A model generated the notes under the pieces. It worked only from the letters and a program-made list of their open reading frames with translations, ran no database searches and had not been told where the DNA came from. This document shows, piece after piece, positions 38,594 to 47,153 of a stretch of DNA of 64,000 nt. The stretch is from Clostridia bacterium (lineage in GTDB: Bacteria > Bacillota > Clostridia > Christensenellales > Borkfalkiaceae). Location of the stretch: NCBI GenBank assembly GCA_017463145.1, contig JAFTPR010000043.1:1-64000 (forward strand). Reading direction: 5' to 3'. The translations under genes and the position numbers were made by a program. Positions within the stretch are counted from its first letter, which is position 1, and every line of letters starts with the position of its first letter.

Positions 38594-38710
38594 ATGAAGA
38601 AAATTTTTAACGCACCCGTTATCAGAATCATCAATTATTTTACGGATGATATCGTAAGAACGTCGCCTCAAAGCGATAACGAAGAAGCTGGTTGGACGAA
38701 GTTCTATTGA
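38594..38710 (+). CDS. 38-aa peptide ending EEAGWTKFY
   Basis: Sequence begins MKKIFNAPVIRIINYFTDDI and ends SDNEEAGWTKFY. There is no signal peptide. It has its own strong promoter and an AGGGAAG site 9 nt before the ATG. The C-terminal motif EE.GWT..Y is shared with the lipoprotein encoded 25 bp downstream. The N-terminal MKKIFNAPVIRII resembles the leader-like start (MKK.y..P.i.) of many small clostridial proteins. Function unknown; no peptide-modifying enzyme is nearby. Confidence 0.65.
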   Translation: MKKIFNAPVIRIINYFTDDIVRTSPQSDNEEAGWTKFY

Positions 38711-38735
38711 TATCCTTTTTCGGTGAGGTTCTTTT

Positions 38736-38882
38736 ATGAAAAAAATTCTTGCATTGGCGTTATGCCTGTTTTTGTCGTGCGGTTTTTTCGTTGCTTGCAA
38801 TGCCGGTGATAAAGACAGTAGCGGGAAAGGAACGCAGTCCAAGCCTACAAGCGAAGAAGGTGGCTGGACGGGTTGGTATTGA
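38736..38882 (+). CDS. 48-aa lipoprotein ending EEGGWTGWY
   Basis: Signal peptide KKILALALCLFLSCGFFVAC with a lipobox-like FVAC (Cys21), then a short hydrophilic stretch NAGDKDSSGKGTQSKPTSEEGGWTGWY. GGTGAGG lies 8 nt before the ATG. It shares the C-terminal EE.GWT..Y with the preceding 38-aa peptide, so both tails may be seen by the same partner, one inside and one outside the cell. Unknown family. Confidence 0.65.
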   Translation: MKKILALALCLFLSCGFFVACNAGDKDSSGKGTQSKPTSEEGGWTGWY

Positions 38883-38939
38883 GATGACGAAAAGCTTTTT
38901 CGGGAACACCGAGAAGGCTTTTGTTTTTTGGAGGGGCGT

Positions 38940-40187
38940 ATGGAGAAGCGCGAGCGAGTTATTTTACATTCCGATTTGAATAATTTTTTCGCGTCCGTCG
39001 AGATTGCGCTTAATCCCGAATATAAGGGTAAGGCGTTAATTGTTTGCGGTGATCCCAAAGAACGCCACGGGATTGTACTTGCGAAAAGCGAAGAGGCAAA
39101 AAAGTACGGTATCAAAACAGCGGAAACTGTGTATTCCGCTTTGAAAAAATGTCCGCATTTGTTGCTTGTGCCCTCGCATTATCACGAATACGTCCGCTTC
39201 TCGAAAATGGTACGCGCCGTCTACGAACGCTACACCGAGCAAATCGAGGAATGTAGCATAGACGAGTGCGCGTTGGATATGACGGAGAGTGTGCCGCTCT
39301 TCGGTAGCGGCGTAGAGATTGCCGAGCGTATACGCCAAGAAGTTAAAGAGGAGATTGGCGTTACCGTTTCCGTCGGGGTCAGCTTTAATAAGTGTTTTGC
39401 CAAGCTTGCCTCGGAATTGAAAAAGCCTGATGCCGTCACGCAAATCACGCGTGAGAATTTTATGCAAAAGGTACATCCTCTGCCAATCAGAGAATTGATG
39501 TTCGTGGGGGAAGCGACGGAGCGCAGTTTGCACTCGCTCGGTATACATACAATCGGGGATTTGGCAAACGCCGACGAGGAACTTTTGTTGCGAAAATTGG
39601 GCAAACGGGGCAGGCAGTTACGCGTTTACGCCCGTGGCGAGGATGACGAACCCGTTAAATGGCAAAAGAGTAAAGAGGACACGAAATCGATTGGTAATTC
39701 TGCCACGTTGCCCAAAGATATCGTTTCTTGGGAAGAGGTGAAGCGGTGGTTTTACGCGCTTGCGGAAAGTGTGGCTGCCCGTCAACGCGCGGCAGACGTG
39801 GGGCGCGCGAATACCGTGCATATCGTAGTCCGCGACGATAAGCTTCAATTTTATTCTTGGCAGACAAAGGTTGCGCCGACGGCGCTTTGCGGGGATATTG
39901 CAAAAACTGCGTTCGAGCTGTTTTGTAAAAACTATCCGCGAGGGGCAAAGGTTCGGCTTTTGGGAATTACCGTTTCGGGTTTTGATCATCATTTGGAACA
40001 GCTCACGCTTGACGGTCTGCTGGATAAAGAAGCAGGGAAAATCAGTTACGAAAAAAAGGAACGCGCCGAAGACGCTGTTGCAAAAATTCGGGAAAAGTAC
40101 GGCTACGCCACGGTACAACGTGGGATTGTAATGACGGACGAGAAGTTAAACGGCTTAGATATACGCGGCAAAAAAGAGGAAACGTGA
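38940..40187 (+). CDS. dinB: DNA polymerase IV (Y-family)
   Basis: 415 aa, error-prone lesion-bypass polymerase. Catalytic residues: Asp12 in HSDLNNFFASVE and Asp108/Glu109 in SIDECALDM. The palm and fingers are followed by the helix-hairpin-helix thumb (LHSLGIHTIGDLANADEELLLRKLGKRG) and the little-finger domain. A C-terminal beta-clamp motif is not evident. The start at 38940 has GGAGGGG upstream. It follows the two small peptides closely and may share their mRNA. No LexA box is visible nearby. Confidence 0.93.
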   Translation: MEKRERVILHSDLNNFFASVEIALNPEYKGKALIVCGDPKERHGIVLAKSEEAKKYGIKTAETVYSALKKCPHLLLVPSHYHEYVRFSKMVRAVYERYTEQIEECSIDECALDMTESVPLFGSGVEIAERIRQEVKEEIGVTVSVGVSFNKCFAKLASELKKPDAVTQITRENFMQKVHPLPIRELMFVGEATERSLHSLGIHTIGDLANADEELLLRKLGKRGRQLRVYARGEDDEPVKWQKSKEDTKSIGNSATLPKDIVSWEEVKRWFYALAESVAARQRAADVGRANTVHIVVRDDKLQFYSWQTKVAPTALCGDIAKTAFELFCKNYPRGAKVRLLGITVSGFDHHLEQLTLDGLLDKEAGKISYEKKERAEDAVAKIREKYGYATVQRGIVMTDEKLNGLDIRGKKEET

Positions 40188-40251
40188 ATAAAATCAAAAT
40201 GCCCGCGCATACTGCTTGTATAGCGGGGGAAACTTTCGCTTGGATATAAAG

Positions 40252-40289
40252 AAAGGCTACCGAAAAACCGTGTTTTTCGATAGCCTTTT
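40252..40289 (+). terminator. Terminator after dinB
   Basis: AAAGGCTACCGAAAAA / TTTTTCGATAGCCTTT with one mismatch; works in both directions. Confidence 0.85.
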
Positions 40290-40310
40290 ACGCACTATAA
40301 CACAAAAAAA

Positions 40311-40578
40311 ACTGCGCAAGCCTTTTTTGCCGATATTTACCGAAGCGTAAACGCCGTAGGTGACTCCTGCAAAGCTACCTTATGGCACACACAAACATCC
40401 GCTTAGTGCTGCTACGTTCCCGTCCTGACACGGTTCACGGCATTGTGTTGCATAAGACCTTGCAATCAACGTTCCTTGCGGCGCGCAGCCTTCCATAAAC
40501 ACCGTCGGGAAAGGCATTCGGCTCTGCTATAGCGGATTGCAGATACAGGGTGCCGCTAACTCCCCGCCTATGCGCAGC
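40311..40578 (-). ncRNA. ffs: SRP RNA, long Gram-positive type
   Basis: Minus strand, about 268 nt. Near the 5' end is the Alu-domain sequence GGCGGGGAGTTAGCGGCACC and CTGCAATCCGCTATAGCAG. The S-domain core GTCAGGACGGGAACGTAGCA lies at about 40405-40435, with the conserved GGAA and AGCAG loops that bind Ffh. CTGCGCA near the 5' end (40577-40571) pairs with TGCGCAG at the 3' end (40318-40312). A T-run follows. The long form with an Alu domain is typical of Bacillus and Clostridia. The region 40188-40250 holds nothing else. Confidence 0.92.
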
Positions 40579-40584
40579 TTTTAT

Positions 40585-40613
40585 ATTATACACCATTTTT
40601 GGTGGGAAAGCAA
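40585..40613 (-). promoter_or_regulatory. SRP RNA promoter
   Basis: On the minus strand TTGCTT (40613-40608), 17 bp, TATAAT (40590-40585), placing the start near 40578. Confidence 0.7.
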
Positions 40614-40686
40614 CCGTTTTTAACGTCTTTTTTCGTCGGTTTTTGCGCCTTTGCAGGAACTTTTTTCCAAAGCGCGGGCGTTTGCG

Positions 40687-40715
40687 TTGACAAAACCAAA
40701 GCAAAGGGGTATAAT
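40687..40715 (+). promoter_or_regulatory. Promoter of the Mrp gene
   Basis: TTGACA (40687-40692), 17 bp, TATAAT (40710-40715). Confidence 0.85.
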
Positions 40716-40746
40716 ATTCGTTGAAAACAAAAGGAGTATATAAGGT

Positions 40747-41592
40747 ATGTCTGAAAATTGTACGCACGATTGTTCAAGTTGCTCGTCGAACTGTTCGTCG
40801 AGAAAAAAGGAAAAAGAAAGCTTTTTGAAAGCGCCGCATAAACTGTCCTCGATTAAAAAAGTAATAGGGGTTGTCAGCGGTAAAGGCGGTGTGGGGAAAT
40901 CGCTTACCACCTCTCTGTTGGCGGCGTACGCGCAAAAGAAAGGTTATAACGTTGGGATTATGGACGCGGATATTACAGGACCTTCCATTCCGCATATGTT
41001 CGGCGTGACGGATCGCGCCACGGGAAGCGAAGAGGGTATCGACACGGTGCTTTCTCCTACGGGTATACAGCTTATGTCTATGAATTTACTTTTGGATGAG
41101 GCGACTTCCCCCGTCGTTTGGCGCGGTATGGTTATTTCTGGAACGGTCTTGCAGTTTTGGACGGACGTTATCTGGAAGGATCTCGATCTGCTGTTTATCG
41201 ATATGCCGCCGGGAACGGGTGACGTACCGCTTACGGTGTTCCAAAGTATTCCCTTGGCGGGAATTGTTGTGGTCACCACCCCGCAGGATTTGGTAAAAAT
41301 GGTGGTGGAAAAAGCTGTCAATATGGCAAATATGATGAATGTGCCTGTGCTTGGTATCGTGGAGAATATGAGCTACATTTCTTGCCCCGATTGTGGAAAA
41401 AAGATAGAGGTGTTCGGGGACAGCAAGGTCAAATACGTGGCGGGAGAATACGGTATCCCCGCTATTGCCCGCATGCCGCTCGATCCCGAAATTTCCAAGT
41501 CGGCGGATAGCGGCCGTATCGACGCGTACGAAACGGATGCCTTGGCGGACGTTTTTGCGCAGATAGAAAAAGCGGAATACAAAGAGGCGTAA
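40747..41592 (+). CDS. Mrp/ApbC/NBP35-family Fe-S cluster carrier ATPase
   Basis: 281 aa P-loop ATPase that carries Fe-S clusters to target proteins. The N-terminus is cysteine-rich (Cys5, 9, 12, 16), followed by the deviant Walker A VVSGKGGVGKS (45-52), switch-like DADITGPS, Walker B FIDMPPGTGD, and a C-terminal CPDCGK that binds the bridging cluster. The Cys-rich start is more like Nbp35 than ApbC. Lies one base before the MBL hydrolase gene, so the two are cotranscribed. Confidence 0.93.
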   Translation: MSENCTHDCSSCSSNCSSRKKEKESFLKAPHKLSSIKKVIGVVSGKGGVGKSLTTSLLAAYAQKKGYNVGIMDADITGPSIPHMFGVTDRATGSEEGIDTVLSPTGIQLMSMNLLLDEATSPVVWRGMVISGTVLQFWTDVIWKDLDLLFIDMPPGTGDVPLTVFQSIPLAGIVVVTTPQDLVKMVVEKAVNMANMMNVPVLGIVENMSYISCPDCGKKIEVFGDSKVKYVAGEYGIPAIARMPLDPEISKSADSGRIDAYETDALADVFAQIEKAEYKEA

Positions 41593-42570
41593 ATGCGTTA
41601 CGCGGCGGAAAAAGAGAGAATTGAGCGCAGAATAAAGATAGGGAAACGCATTGCCCTTATCGTTTGCGTATGCCTTGTTGCGGCGCTTTGCGTTCTTTCG
41701 GCATTCTTTTCCGCAAGCAGTTGGAAGTACAGGGTGTCTTTGCCTGCAATTCCTGCACGTAAAAGCGGGGAAATGCGTTTGCATTTTATAAACGTAGGAC
41801 AAGGTGATGCAACGCTGATAGAGTTTCCCGACGGGCAAAATATGCTCGTGGACGGCGGGAGCACTTCGGATACTTCCGTCAATGCGCTTATGCGCTATCT
41901 CAACGCATTAAAAATAGAAACGATTGATCAGCTTGTAATTACGCATGCGGATAACGATCATTACGGCGGTATCTTTACCGTAGCGGAACAGAAAAAGATA
42001 GGAAAGGCGTTTTTGCCTAGAAAACAGGAAACGCTGAATACAAGCTATGCCAAACTGTACGCTGCCTTGATAGAAAAGGGTGTTTCGTGTGTCTACACGG
42101 CGAGAAATACCCGTTTCGAGGTGACGGAAAGTGTTAAAGCGGTTTGTTTGTATCCATATGCGATGGCGGAAATCGAAGAGGATGCGTCCTCCGTGCTTTG
42201 GTTAGATTATATGGGCGTAAGCGTACTGTTGACGGGCGACGCTACGGCGGAAACGGAAACGTTGCTGATACGCGACGATAAATTGGGTGCGCTTTCTGCA
42301 TATGGCGCACAGCTTACCTCCACCGAGATATTAAAGGTAGCGCATCACGGCAGCGAGGAAGCTACGGATGAGGCGTTCGTGGAATATATCGGCGCAGAAA
42401 CGGCGGTAATATCCTGTGGGGCGAATAATGCGTACGGACATCCGTCTGCGACGGTATGCGATACGCTTGCGGCGGCAGGGGTGGCTACGTACCGTACGGA
42501 CGTTTCGGGACATATTCTGCTTACCATTCGCGCGGACGGAACGTATACGGTCGAAAACGTAGCCGCTTGA
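41593..42570 (+). CDS. Membrane-anchored MBL-fold hydrolase, ComEC C-terminal type
   Basis: 325 aa. A basic start, one helix (about 20-40), then a metallo-beta-lactamase fold: INVGQGDATLIEFPDGQNMLVDGG, the metal motif THADNDH (117-123), later LLTGDA (strand with bridging Asp) and VAHHGS (VKVAHHGSEEAT). This form is found in the ComEC/Rec2 C-terminal domain and in small secreted nucleases. Anchored and facing outwards, so perhaps a nuclease acting on external DNA, or a phosphodiesterase. The start overlaps nothing and the preceding stop is adjacent. Confidence 0.88.
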   Translation: MRYAAEKERIERRIKIGKRIALIVCVCLVAALCVLSAFFSASSWKYRVSLPAIPARKSGEMRLHFINVGQGDATLIEFPDGQNMLVDGGSTSDTSVNALMRYLNALKIETIDQLVITHADNDHYGGIFTVAEQKKIGKAFLPRKQETLNTSYAKLYAALIEKGVSCVYTARNTRFEVTESVKAVCLYPYAMAEIEEDASSVLWLDYMGVSVLLTGDATAETETLLIRDDKLGALSAYGAQLTSTEILKVAHHGSEEATDEAFVEYIGAETAVISCGANNAYGHPSATVCDTLAAAGVATYRTDVSGHILLTIRADGTYTVENVAA

Positions 42571-42615
42571 AAGTGAAATTTTGGAAAAACTTCACGGAAT
42601 TTCACATATCTATCA

Positions 42616-42644
42616 TTGCATTTACAGAAAACGTTTGTTATAAT
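42616..42644 (+). promoter_or_regulatory. Promoter of the ECF operon
   Basis: TTGCAT (42616-42621), 17 bp, TATAAT (42639-42644), 18 bp before the GTG start. Confidence 0.7.
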
Positions 42645-42662
42645 AGTAAAAGGTAAAAGAAA

Positions 42663-44537
42663 GTGGAAGCGATTAAATTTGAAAAAGTACATTTCTCTTA
42701 TGAGGCGGACCGCGAAACCAAAGACGTTTTTGCGGAAGATACCCGCTTTTCTCTCGACGGGGTCGATTTTTCCGTGGAGGAGGGAGAATTTGTTGCCGTC
42801 TTGGGGCATAACGGAAGCGGGAAATCTACGCTTGCCCGTTTGATTGACGGCTTACTTTCGCCTACTTCGGGTAAAATTACCGTGCTTGGCTTGGACGCAG
42901 GGGAAGAAAAATCGCTTTTTGATATCCGTAAGCAAGTGGGAATCGTCTTTCAAAACCCCGATAATCAAACGGTTGCAACAATTGTTGAGGATGATATTGC
43001 TTTCGGGCCGGAAAATATCGGCGTGCCTCGCGCGGAGATTGGAGAAAGGATAACCTTTGCGCTAAATGCCGTGGGAATGAGCGCATACCGCCACGCAACC
43101 ACGACCCGTCTTTCAGGCGGTCAAAAACAACGTGTGGCGATTGCGGGAGTACTTGCTTTAAAGCCGAAAATTATGATTTTGGACGAAGCAACGGCTATGC
43201 TCGATCCGCGTGGACGGAAAGAAGTTATCGACGTTGTAAGGCGGCTTAATAAAGAAGAAAATATTACGGTGCTTTTAATAACGCATTTTCCCGAAGAGGC
43301 ATTGCTTGCCGATAGGGCGATTGTTATGCATAAAGGCGCAATTGTTATGGAGGGGAAGCCTGCCGACGTGCTCGGGCGTGAGGAAGAGTTGCAAAAATGC
43401 GCTTTAACGTTGCCAAAAGCAATGAAAATCAGTCGTGCGCTTGGGCGGTTCGGGTTAGACGTGGCGGATTCGCTTACGGAAAGCACGCTTGCCGAAAATA
43501 TCGAAAAGGCATTGCGGACGGCAGACAGTTCCCATATAGAAATACCGCAAACGAGAGGGGCATGTACGCGTTTAAAGAGCGTTTCTTCGGACGGACGTAT
43601 TCTTTGTAAAGATTTGCGTTACGTGTATAATTCCAATTCTCCCTTTGCTACGTTCGCTTTAAACGGTGTGACGGTTGAAATTCCCGCAGGGGAGTTTTTC
43701 GGTATCCTCGGGCATACGGGTAGCGGGAAATCTACGTTTGTGCAACATTTAAATGCGCTTATCAAATTGCCTACGGCAGAGAAAAAATATAAAGTAAAAA
43801 AAGGCAAGGCGTTGCCGCAAACGGTTTTAAACGTAGGAAAATTCGATTTAACGGACAAGAAAACGGATTTTAAAGCGCTTCGCTTGTCAGTAGGAATGGT
43901 ATTTCAATATCCTGAATACCAGCTTTTTGCGGAAACGGTGTTTGAGGACGTTGCGTTCGGGTTAAAAAACTTTTTCGAGGAAATGACGGAAGAGGAAACG
44001 GAAAAAGCCGTACGGGAAGCAATTGAGGCGGTAGGGCTTGTTTACGAGGAGGTCAAGGATAAATCGCCGTTTGATCTCTCGGGTGGACAAAAACGTCGTG
44101 TGGCGATTGCGGGTGTAATCGTAACCAAACCGAAAATTCTCGTATTGGACGAGCCTGCGGCAGGGCTGGATCCGCTTGGTAAAGAAGAGATTTTGTCGTT
44201 GCTTCATTCCCTGCATGAAAGCTGGTGTGAAACGGTGATTATCGTGTCGCACGATATGGACGAGATTGCGGAAAACTGTACGAGGGTTGCCGTATTCTCA
44301 GAGGGTAAGATTGTTGCGGTCGGTTCTCCAAAATGCGTTTTTTCCTCTGCGGAGGTAATCAACACGGCGGGATTGGACGTTCCCTTTACGCAAAAGACGG
44401 CGCGTATCTTAAAAGAAAAGGGCATTGCATTCGATTGCGATTTAACCCTCGCGGACTTTGTGCAAAAAACGCTTGCCTTTGCCAAAACGGCGGGGGCAGG
44501 TACGTATCGAAAACAAGGAGGCGGCGAACATGCGTGA
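42663..44537 (+). CDS. Fused ECF transporter ATPase (EcfA1-EcfA2 in one chain)
   Basis: 624 aa from a GTG start. Two full ABC ATPase domains in tandem: first Walker A GHNGSGKST (48-56), Q-loop VFQNPDNQ, signature LSGGQKQR, Walker B MILDEATAML; second Walker A GHTGSGKST (about 348-356), Q-loop MVFQYPEYQ, signature DLSGGQKRR, Walker B LVLDEPAAGLDP. The first half matches EcfA1 (ends FPEEALLADRAIVMHKG), the second EcfA2. In most Firmicutes these are two genes. They power uptake of vitamins by S-components through EcfT, encoded next. Confidence 0.93.
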   Translation: MEAIKFEKVHFSYEADRETKDVFAEDTRFSLDGVDFSVEEGEFVAVLGHNGSGKSTLARLIDGLLSPTSGKITVLGLDAGEEKSLFDIRKQVGIVFQNPDNQTVATIVEDDIAFGPENIGVPRAEIGERITFALNAVGMSAYRHATTTRLSGGQKQRVAIAGVLALKPKIMILDEATAMLDPRGRKEVIDVVRRLNKEENITVLLITHFPEEALLADRAIVMHKGAIVMEGKPADVLGREEELQKCALTLPKAMKISRALGRFGLDVADSLTESTLAENIEKALRTADSSHIEIPQTRGACTRLKSVSSDGRILCKDLRYVYNSNSPFATFALNGVTVEIPAGEFFGILGHTGSGKSTFVQHLNALIKLPTAEKKYKVKKGKALPQTVLNVGKFDLTDKKTDFKALRLSVGMVFQYPEYQLFAETVFEDVAFGLKNFFEEMTEEETEKAVREAIEAVGLVYEEVKDKSPFDLSGGQKRRVAIAGVIVTKPKILVLDEPAAGLDPLGKEEILSLLHSLHESWCETVIIVSHDMDEIAENCTRVAVFSEGKIVAVGSPKCVFSSAEVINTAGLDVPFTQKTARILKEKGIAFDCDLTLADFVQKTLAFAKTAGAGTYRKQGGGEHA

Positions 44538-45342
44538 CGTTTCTTTCGGGCAGTATTACCCCTCCGATTCCTTTGTGCATAAGTGCGATCCGCGCACGAA
44601 ATTGCTTTTCTTAATCGCCTATATCGTAATGATATTCTTGGCGAAAAACTTTTATGCGCTCGGTGTGTGCGCTCTCGTTTTTGTTATTGTGGCGGTGGCG
44701 TCGAAAGTTCCGTTTAAAAGTTTGTTGCGTTCGGTAAAAGCGGTGTTGTTTTTGCTTGCGTTTACGGCATTTCTCAATTTGTTTTTTCATTCCGGTAAAA
44801 CCGTTTTGTGGCAATGGAAGTTTGTTGTTATCACCCAAGAAGCGGTATATTTTACCGTATTTTTGGCGGTGCGGCTCTTCTTGCTTGTTTTGGGTTCGGC
44901 GATTTTAACGCTTACCACTACGCCCGTTGCTTTAACAGATGGTATTGAAAGTCTGCTTTCGCCGCTCAAATGGTTGAAGTTTCCCGTTCACGAATTGGCG
45001 CTTATCATGTCGATTGCGCTGCGCTTTATTCCCATTCTTACCGAGGAAACGGGACGTATTATGAATGCGCAAAAAGCGCGAGGCGCTGATTTTGAAACAG
45101 GCAGTCTTTTCAAGCGGGTGAAAGCAATCGTGCCGATTTTGATTCCGCTCATTATCGGGGCGTTCCGTCGCGCGGATGAGTTGGGGGACGCTATGGATGC
45201 GCGCTGCTATTCGGGAAGCAAGGTGCGTACGAAGTACAAGAAGCTGACGTTTACTTGGCGGGATTTGATTGCGTTGCTTTTGATTGTTTCGTTAATCGTA
45301 GGCATTGTATTGCTTCGCGTGTACACGCCTTGGTTAATATAA
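44530..45342 (+). CDS. ecfT: ECF transporter transmembrane protein EcfT
   Basis: 270 aa, about five helices. It carries the two coupling motifs on the cytoplasmic helices: AQKARGADF (Ala-Arg-Gly, near residue 180) and the second Ala-Arg-type site DAMDARCYSG (near 220). These contact the two ATPase domains. The start overlaps the ATPase gene by 8 bp, with GGAGGCGG upstream. No S-component gene is adjacent, so it is a group II (shared) ECF module. Confidence 0.93.
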   Translation: MRDVSFGQYYPSDSFVHKCDPRTKLLFLIAYIVMIFLAKNFYALGVCALVFVIVAVASKVPFKSLLRSVKAVLFLLAFTAFLNLFFHSGKTVLWQWKFVVITQEAVYFTVFLAVRLFLLVLGSAILTLTTTPVALTDGIESLLSPLKWLKFPVHELALIMSIALRFIPILTEETGRIMNAQKARGADFETGSLFKRVKAIVPILIPLIIGAFRRADELGDAMDARCYSGSKVRTKYKKLTFTWRDLIALLLIVSLIVGIVLLRVYTPWLI

Positions 45343-45355
45343 GTGAGGTATGCTT

Positions 45356-46102
45356 ATGCGGTATGCGTTAAAAATTGCATACGACGGTACGGATTATGCG
45401 GGGTGGCAATGTCAAAAGAATGCGCGTAGCGTACAGGAAACGTTGGAAAATGCCGTCTTGGCGGCTTTAAACGTGCGCGTTCGTGTGACGGGCAGCGGCA
45501 GAACGGATGCGGGGGTACACGCGGCGGGGCAGGTTTGTCATTTTGATGCAGAGCTTTCCGTTCCGCCTGAAAAGATGCCCGATTGTTTAAACCGTTTTTT
45601 GCCTGCGGATATCCGCGTGCTTGAAGGCTGGGAGGGCGTAGACGGGTTTGATGCCAACCGCAGCGCCAAACGGAAAACGTATGCGTACTCCTTATACGTT
45701 GCAAGACGGGAAAACCCGTTGAAAGAGCGCTATGCCGTGCGTGTGGAAAACGCGCCTTCTTTTGCGGTTCTCCAAAGCAAGGCAAGGCTTTTTGAGGGCG
45801 AACACGATTTTAAGGCTTTCTGTGCTTCGGGTTCAGCTGTGAAAACTACCGTCCGTACGGTGTATGAGGTTCGTGTGGAAGAGGGGGAAAGCTTCGATTC
45901 TCGGGATTTGAAGATATACGTCACGGGTAACGGTTTTTTGTATAATATGGTACGTACGCTTGTAGGAGAATTGCTCGATTTGGCTATGGAAAAACGGAGC
46001 GAAGAAAGCTTACGCGAAGCGTTTGTATCAGGAAAGAGAGAATTGCTCGGCAAAACAATGCCCGCAAAGGGATTGACGCTTGTCGGGGTAGAATATATTT
46101 GA
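45356..46102 (+). CDS. truA: tRNA pseudouridine synthase A
   Basis: 248 aa. Makes pseudouridine 38-40 in the tRNA anticodon stem-loop. Catalytic Asp51 in GSGRTDAGVHA; also LKIAYDGTDYAGWQ at the start, SAKRKTYAYSL and GNGFLYNMVRTLVG at the C-terminal side. The start at 45356 is chosen because GAGG is at the right distance; an in-frame ATG at 45350 is possible. Follows ecfT by 13 bp, the standard ecfA-ecfA-ecfT-truA order of Firmicutes. Confidence 0.95.
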   Translation: MRYALKIAYDGTDYAGWQCQKNARSVQETLENAVLAALNVRVRVTGSGRTDAGVHAAGQVCHFDAELSVPPEKMPDCLNRFLPADIRVLEGWEGVDGFDANRSAKRKTYAYSLYVARRENPLKERYAVRVENAPSFAVLQSKARLFEGEHDFKAFCASGSAVKTTVRTVYEVRVEEGESFDSRDLKIYVTGNGFLYNMVRTLVGELLDLAMEKRSEESLREAFVSGKRELLGKTMPAKGLTLVGVEYI

Positions 46103-46112
46103 GGAAGAAATC

Positions 46113-47000
46113 ATGGAAGCAACAGGTTATAATTTATTCAGTTTGATTTCCGCGTGGCTCATTTCCGCGGGAAATTCATACGCCAAAGCATTTGCTGTCG
46201 GTATTACCGTTACGGCGGTGATTTGGATTGCTTTGTTCGTGTTGCAGGGCGTAGGGCTTTATACCATGGCCAAAAACCGCGGTATGAAAAAGAAAGGGTT
46301 GGCGTTCGTGCCGTTTGTAAACGTGCTGTATATGGAAAAACTTGCGGGCAGTTGCGAATTTTTCGGGCATAAAGTAAAACGTGCGGGCGTATACGCTATG
46401 GTCGGACAAATTCTTTCCATTGTTTTGGTTATGCTCAGCGTGGCTTCGCAGATGTGGTTGTATATCGTAGAGGGCGCGCCGCAAGTTACCGAACTTGGGG
46501 TGGTTTATTGGGGTAAGTTTACGCATACCGCCTCAAAAACGATATTTGCGTTCTATGATCTCAGCGGATATATTCTTTCCGTTATACAGCTTATTTACGA
46601 GATATTGCTCGTAATACTTTTAATGGGATTGTACAAACGCTATTCGCCCAAAAATTATACGGCGCTTGGGATTTTGGCATTGTTTGTGCCTGCCTCTCGA
46701 TATATCGTCACGTTTGTTTTGCGTGGTCGTGAGGCGATTGATTTCGAGGCGTATATGCGCGCCCGTCATGAAGCGTATATGCGCAGACAGCAACAGTACC
46801 AAAACAGATACGGCAATCCGTATGGTTCGCCCTATCAAAACCCGTATCAGACACCTTATCAAAATTCCTCCCAAAACAGGGGGGATACACCCCCGCCCGA
46901 AGACCCTTTTGCGGAGTTCGGTTCGGGAAATTCTGCCGAGAGGAAAACGGGGCAAAACACAACGGAAACGACGGATAATGACGACGGTTTCTTTCAATAA
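46113..47000 (+). CDS. Multi-pass membrane protein with Pro/Gln/Tyr-rich tail, 295 aa
   Basis: About five helices in residues 25-205, with KNRGMKKKGLAFVPFVNVLYMEKLAG between the first two. A cytoplasmic tail follows with a basic Arg/Tyr part and repeats of the type NPYGSPYQNPYQTPYQN, then an acidic end. Such tails occur in small Firmicutes membrane proteins of unknown role. It follows truA by 10 bp with GAGGAAG, so it is cotranscribed. Not assigned. Confidence 0.75.
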   Translation: MEATGYNLFSLISAWLISAGNSYAKAFAVGITVTAVIWIALFVLQGVGLYTMAKNRGMKKKGLAFVPFVNVLYMEKLAGSCEFFGHKVKRAGVYAMVGQILSIVLVMLSVASQMWLYIVEGAPQVTELGVVYWGKFTHTASKTIFAFYDLSGYILSVIQLIYEILLVILLMGLYKRYSPKNYTALGILALFVPASRYIVTFVLRGREAIDFEAYMRARHEAYMRRQQQYQNRYGNPYGSPYQNPYQTPYQNSSQNRGDTPPPEDPFAEFGSGNSAERKTGQNTTETTDNDDGFFQ

Positions 47001-47013
47001 AACGGAAATTATG

Positions 47014-47064
47014 AAAAAAGGACGGAATAAAATAAGGAAAACTTATATGTTCCGCCTTTTTTTT
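47014..47064 (+). terminator. Terminator after ECF-truA operon
   Basis: AAAAAAGGACGGAA / TTCCGCCTTTTTT with one bulge. Confidence 0.75.
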
Positions 47065-47153
47065 GCATTTTTACGCCTCGAAACAGTTTACAGGCTTGAA
47101 ATACTATGGTATAATATAAGTATATGTTATAATGTTTTGTAAGGAGCGCAAGT

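Noticed and set aside
38594..38882. RiPP biosynthesis cluster
   Set aside because: There is no modifying enzyme, leader peptidase or dedicated exporter nearby; only the two short peptides support the idea.
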